A stretch of 21,041 nt of DNA from a virus, in the IMG/VR virus record IMGVR_UViG_3300030099_001904, positions 1-21,041 of that record; one strand, written 5' to 3'. The notes below the pieces were generated by a model. That model worked only from the letters and a program-made list of their open reading frames with translations, searched no databases and was not told the origin of the DNA. Each line of letters starts with the position of its first letter. Position 1 is the first letter of the stretch. Below are positions 19,500 to 21,041 of the stretch, piece by piece. The translations under genes were made by a program, and so were the position numbers.

Positions 19500-20969
19500 T
19501 TAAATTGTTGCTCTCCTTCTAATGTTTGCTAATTGATTCTGACTGTCTGTCATTTCATCTGTCACTACAAACGCCTTAGTAGGCTCAGGTTCAATTCCAC
19601 CTGTTAAGTCAAACTCACCTGACATCATTTGAGGTGCTGGAGTTGCTGCAGGTGCTGATGCAGGTATTGAAGCACCACCACCGCCTCCTTTTTTTGCACT
19701 TTTAATTGCTGCAATATTTTTCATACCTGCTGCTACTGCTGCGGCTGCTGCTACTGCTCCTAACGCAGGACCCACAACAGGAATACCTGCCATAGATTTG
19801 TAAGCTGATTGTGCAGATTGGAAAGTATCAACTGTAGTTGCCATAATAGCAAAAGCTTTACCAGCTTCACTTTCTTCTCCTAATATTTTTGCCATATTTT
19901 TAGCAGTAGTTGAAGCTATCATCATTCTTTCTTTGTCTGACATTGCAGCCCATTCAACTCTTTGCTCACTTAATTGTTGAATAGTCATATCTTGCTCTAC
20001 CTTTTCATTAAAAAATTGCTTTTCAGTGTCCATTAAATTCGTGATAGCTTTTTGTTGTTTGTCGTATGCTTGTTCTATACTTGTAGATATTCTTTCTAAC
20101 TCGCCTAATCTTTCAGCTTCTGCGTCTTTAAGGGCTTGTAGTGCTTCTAATTCTTTTGCTTCTGCTTCTCTTTTAATAGAGTTAATTTTGTTATTTAATT
20201 CAATTTGTTTTGTTGTACTTTCTTGCCTAATATTAAATAGCTCTATTTCTCTTTGTGCTAAAGCATCTAAATCCGCTTCACTACTTTCGTTTAGTTCATT
20301 TTGCTCTCTTTGTATTCTAACTGCTTCTTCTGCATTTGCTATACGTTGTGCTAATAAATCATTTTCAATTTTAAATGCCTTTTCAGCTGCTGCTAATCTT
20401 TCTTCTTCTGACTTTGTTGTATCTTCAGCAATTAATTTTAATGCTTCAATTTCTGCTCTACGTCTTGCTGTTTCAACATTTAATTCTCTATTTGAATCTT
20501 TCAATCTTTGAAATGCTTTTTCTAATGCAGTAGCTTCTCTCACGTCATTTGCTATTTCAACGCCTATATCTTTAAAAGCATTTTTCATTTGTGATAAGCC
20601 ACTTAAATTACCACTAAGTAGTTTGCCTAAACCTTCACCAAATTGTATAACTCTATCAACTAAAACATTGAAGCCTGCTGTTAATCCTGATAATGCTTGA
20701 CCTAGTTGTTCTGCTCCTCTTTTTGATTGAGTAAAATAAGTGGCTAATGATGCTATTGCTGCTACAAAAACACCTATGATAGATGTTTTTATTGCTTTGT
20801 TAATAGTTGCGAATGAAGCTGCAGCAGTTCTTGCAATAGCTCTAAAGCCATTTCTAACATCATTTAAAGATACACCCATTAGCTTGAACTCACTAGCTAA
20901 GTCTGATGCTTCTTGTGCTGTTTTTCCTATATTTGATTTTACGTTAAATGTTAAAACTTCTGTTGCCAT
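19500..20969 (-). CDS. Tail tape measure protein (short)
   Basis: A 489-aa protein: an Ala-rich helical N-terminus, a hydrophobic segment (SIIGVFVAAIASLATYF, about 63-79), a long coiled coil of heptads rich in Glu, Lys and Ala (about 140-330), a second hydrophobic segment (GIPVVGPALGAVAAAAAVAA, about 395-414) and a Gly/Pro/Ala-rich linker before a polar tail. This is the architecture of tape measures, which set tail length and are ejected with the DNA. At about 1.5 angstrom per residue it predicts a tail near 70 nm. It begins 3 nt after the end of the partial gene at 20973-21041, which I take to be the tail chaperone. Confidence 0.82.
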   Translation of the reverse strand: MATEVLTFNVKSNIGKTAQEASDLASEFKLMGVSLNDVRNGFRAIARTAAASFATINKAIKTSIIGVFVAAIASLATYFTQSKRGAEQLGQALSGLTAGFNVLVDRVIQFGEGLGKLLSGNLSGLSQMKNAFKDIGVEIANDVREATALEKAFQRLKDSNRELNVETARRRAEIEALKLIAEDTTKSEEERLAAAEKAFKIENDLLAQRIANAEEAVRIQREQNELNESSEADLDALAQREIELFNIRQESTTKQIELNNKINSIKREAEAKELEALQALKDAEAERLGELERISTSIEQAYDKQQKAITNLMDTEKQFFNEKVEQDMTIQQLSEQRVEWAAMSDKERMMIASTTAKNMAKILGEESEAGKAFAIMATTVDTFQSAQSAYKSMAGIPVVGPALGAVAAAAAVAAGMKNIAAIKSAKKGGGGGASIPASAPAATPAPQMMSGEFDLTGGIEPEPTKAFVVTDEMTDSQNQLANIRRRATI

Positions 20970-20972
20970 ATC

Positions 20973-21041
20973 TTATATTTTTATAAACTTACGTCTGTTT
21001 GTATCATTGTTATTCTTACTGTCATATTCCATTCTAATGTC
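20973..21041 (-). CDS. C-terminal end of a gene cut by the window edge, probably the tail chaperone
   Basis: An open frame of 22 codons ending in TAA at 20973, 3 nt before the tape-measure ATG; the visible end is DSKNNNDTNRRKFIKI. If positions 1 and 21041 are joined, this frame is the direct continuation of the -1 frame of the gene at 1-605 (FAIVFDAEDGGNEHAIAS, then DIRMEYDSKN). The 0 frame of that gene also continues, to a stop at 20981. Both readings depend on the circular join. Confidence 0.6.
   Translation of the reverse strand, partial: DIRMEYDSKNNNDTNRRKFIKI

Noticed and set aside
20026-20511. 161-aa plus-strand ORF opposite the tape measure
   Set aside because: A Ser/Leu/Ala-rich shadow of the coiled-coil region, with no start context.

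Overview
The window looks like the genome of a small, low-GC tailed bacteriophage (class Caudoviricetes) that infects a Bacteroidetes/Flavobacteriia host, probably marine. The evidence is: every supported gene lies on the minus strand; genes are packed with ATGA or TAATG overlaps; most starts are preceded by A/T-rich leaders without Shine-Dalgarno sequences; one promoter (11259-11289) matches the Bacteroidetes pattern TTTG-N19-TAnnTTTG; and several proteins belong to families typical of flavophages (DUF3127 SSB-like, XkdF-type protease, ParB-like, NinG). No integrase, repressor, tRNA or CRISPR array was seen, so a lytic lifestyle is likely.

The two window ends appear to join. The tail-chaperone reading frames that run off position 1 continue without a stop into position 21041, and one of them ends 3 nt before the tape-measure start. 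Chaperone followed by tape measure is the standard siphophage order. I infer that the window is a complete circular or circularly permuted genome opened inside the chaperone gene. That gene also has a T9 run and two long open frames after it, which suggests a programmed -1 frameshift.

Layout in transcription order (high to low coordinates). (1) Virion module, 20969-13004: tape measure, XkdF-like protease, acidic scaffold, major capsid protein, tail-tube-like protein, a structural candidate, portal with a C-terminal extension, and a connector. A good rho-independent terminator and a small three-way-junction RNA lie at 16234-16317. (2) Lysis module, 13001-12060: small membrane proteins and an M15 peptidase, followed by a metallophosphoesterase (12079-11351). 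(3) A gene-free stretch, 10899-11350, holding a promoter and a predicted structured RNA of about 320 nt closed by a 20-position inverted repeat. (4) Early and replication module, 10898-6529: small acidic proteins, an annealing-like protein, SSB-like DUF3127, a DnaA-domain-IV-like protein, a DnaD-like replication protein, HTH, HNH and NinG. No polymerase, primase or helicase is recognised. (5) 6507-4490: a sigma-factor-like protein and a chain of small, often Cys-rich proteins. (6) 4464-2380: ParB-like protein, GT-A glycosyltransferase resembling the TET-associated family, and a TET/JBP-like 2-oxoglutarate/Fe(II) dioxygenase, together a probable DNA-base hypermodification cassette. (7) Packaging, 2378-725: small and large terminase, then the chaperone.

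The most interesting items are the dioxygenase/glycosyltransferase/ParB cassette, the promoter-driven structured RNA at 10928-11249, the recurrent 11-bp box TACATTATATA just before five genes (which may go with the sigma-like protein), and the frameshift/circularity evidence at the ends. No database search was run. All family names come from motifs and remembered family features.
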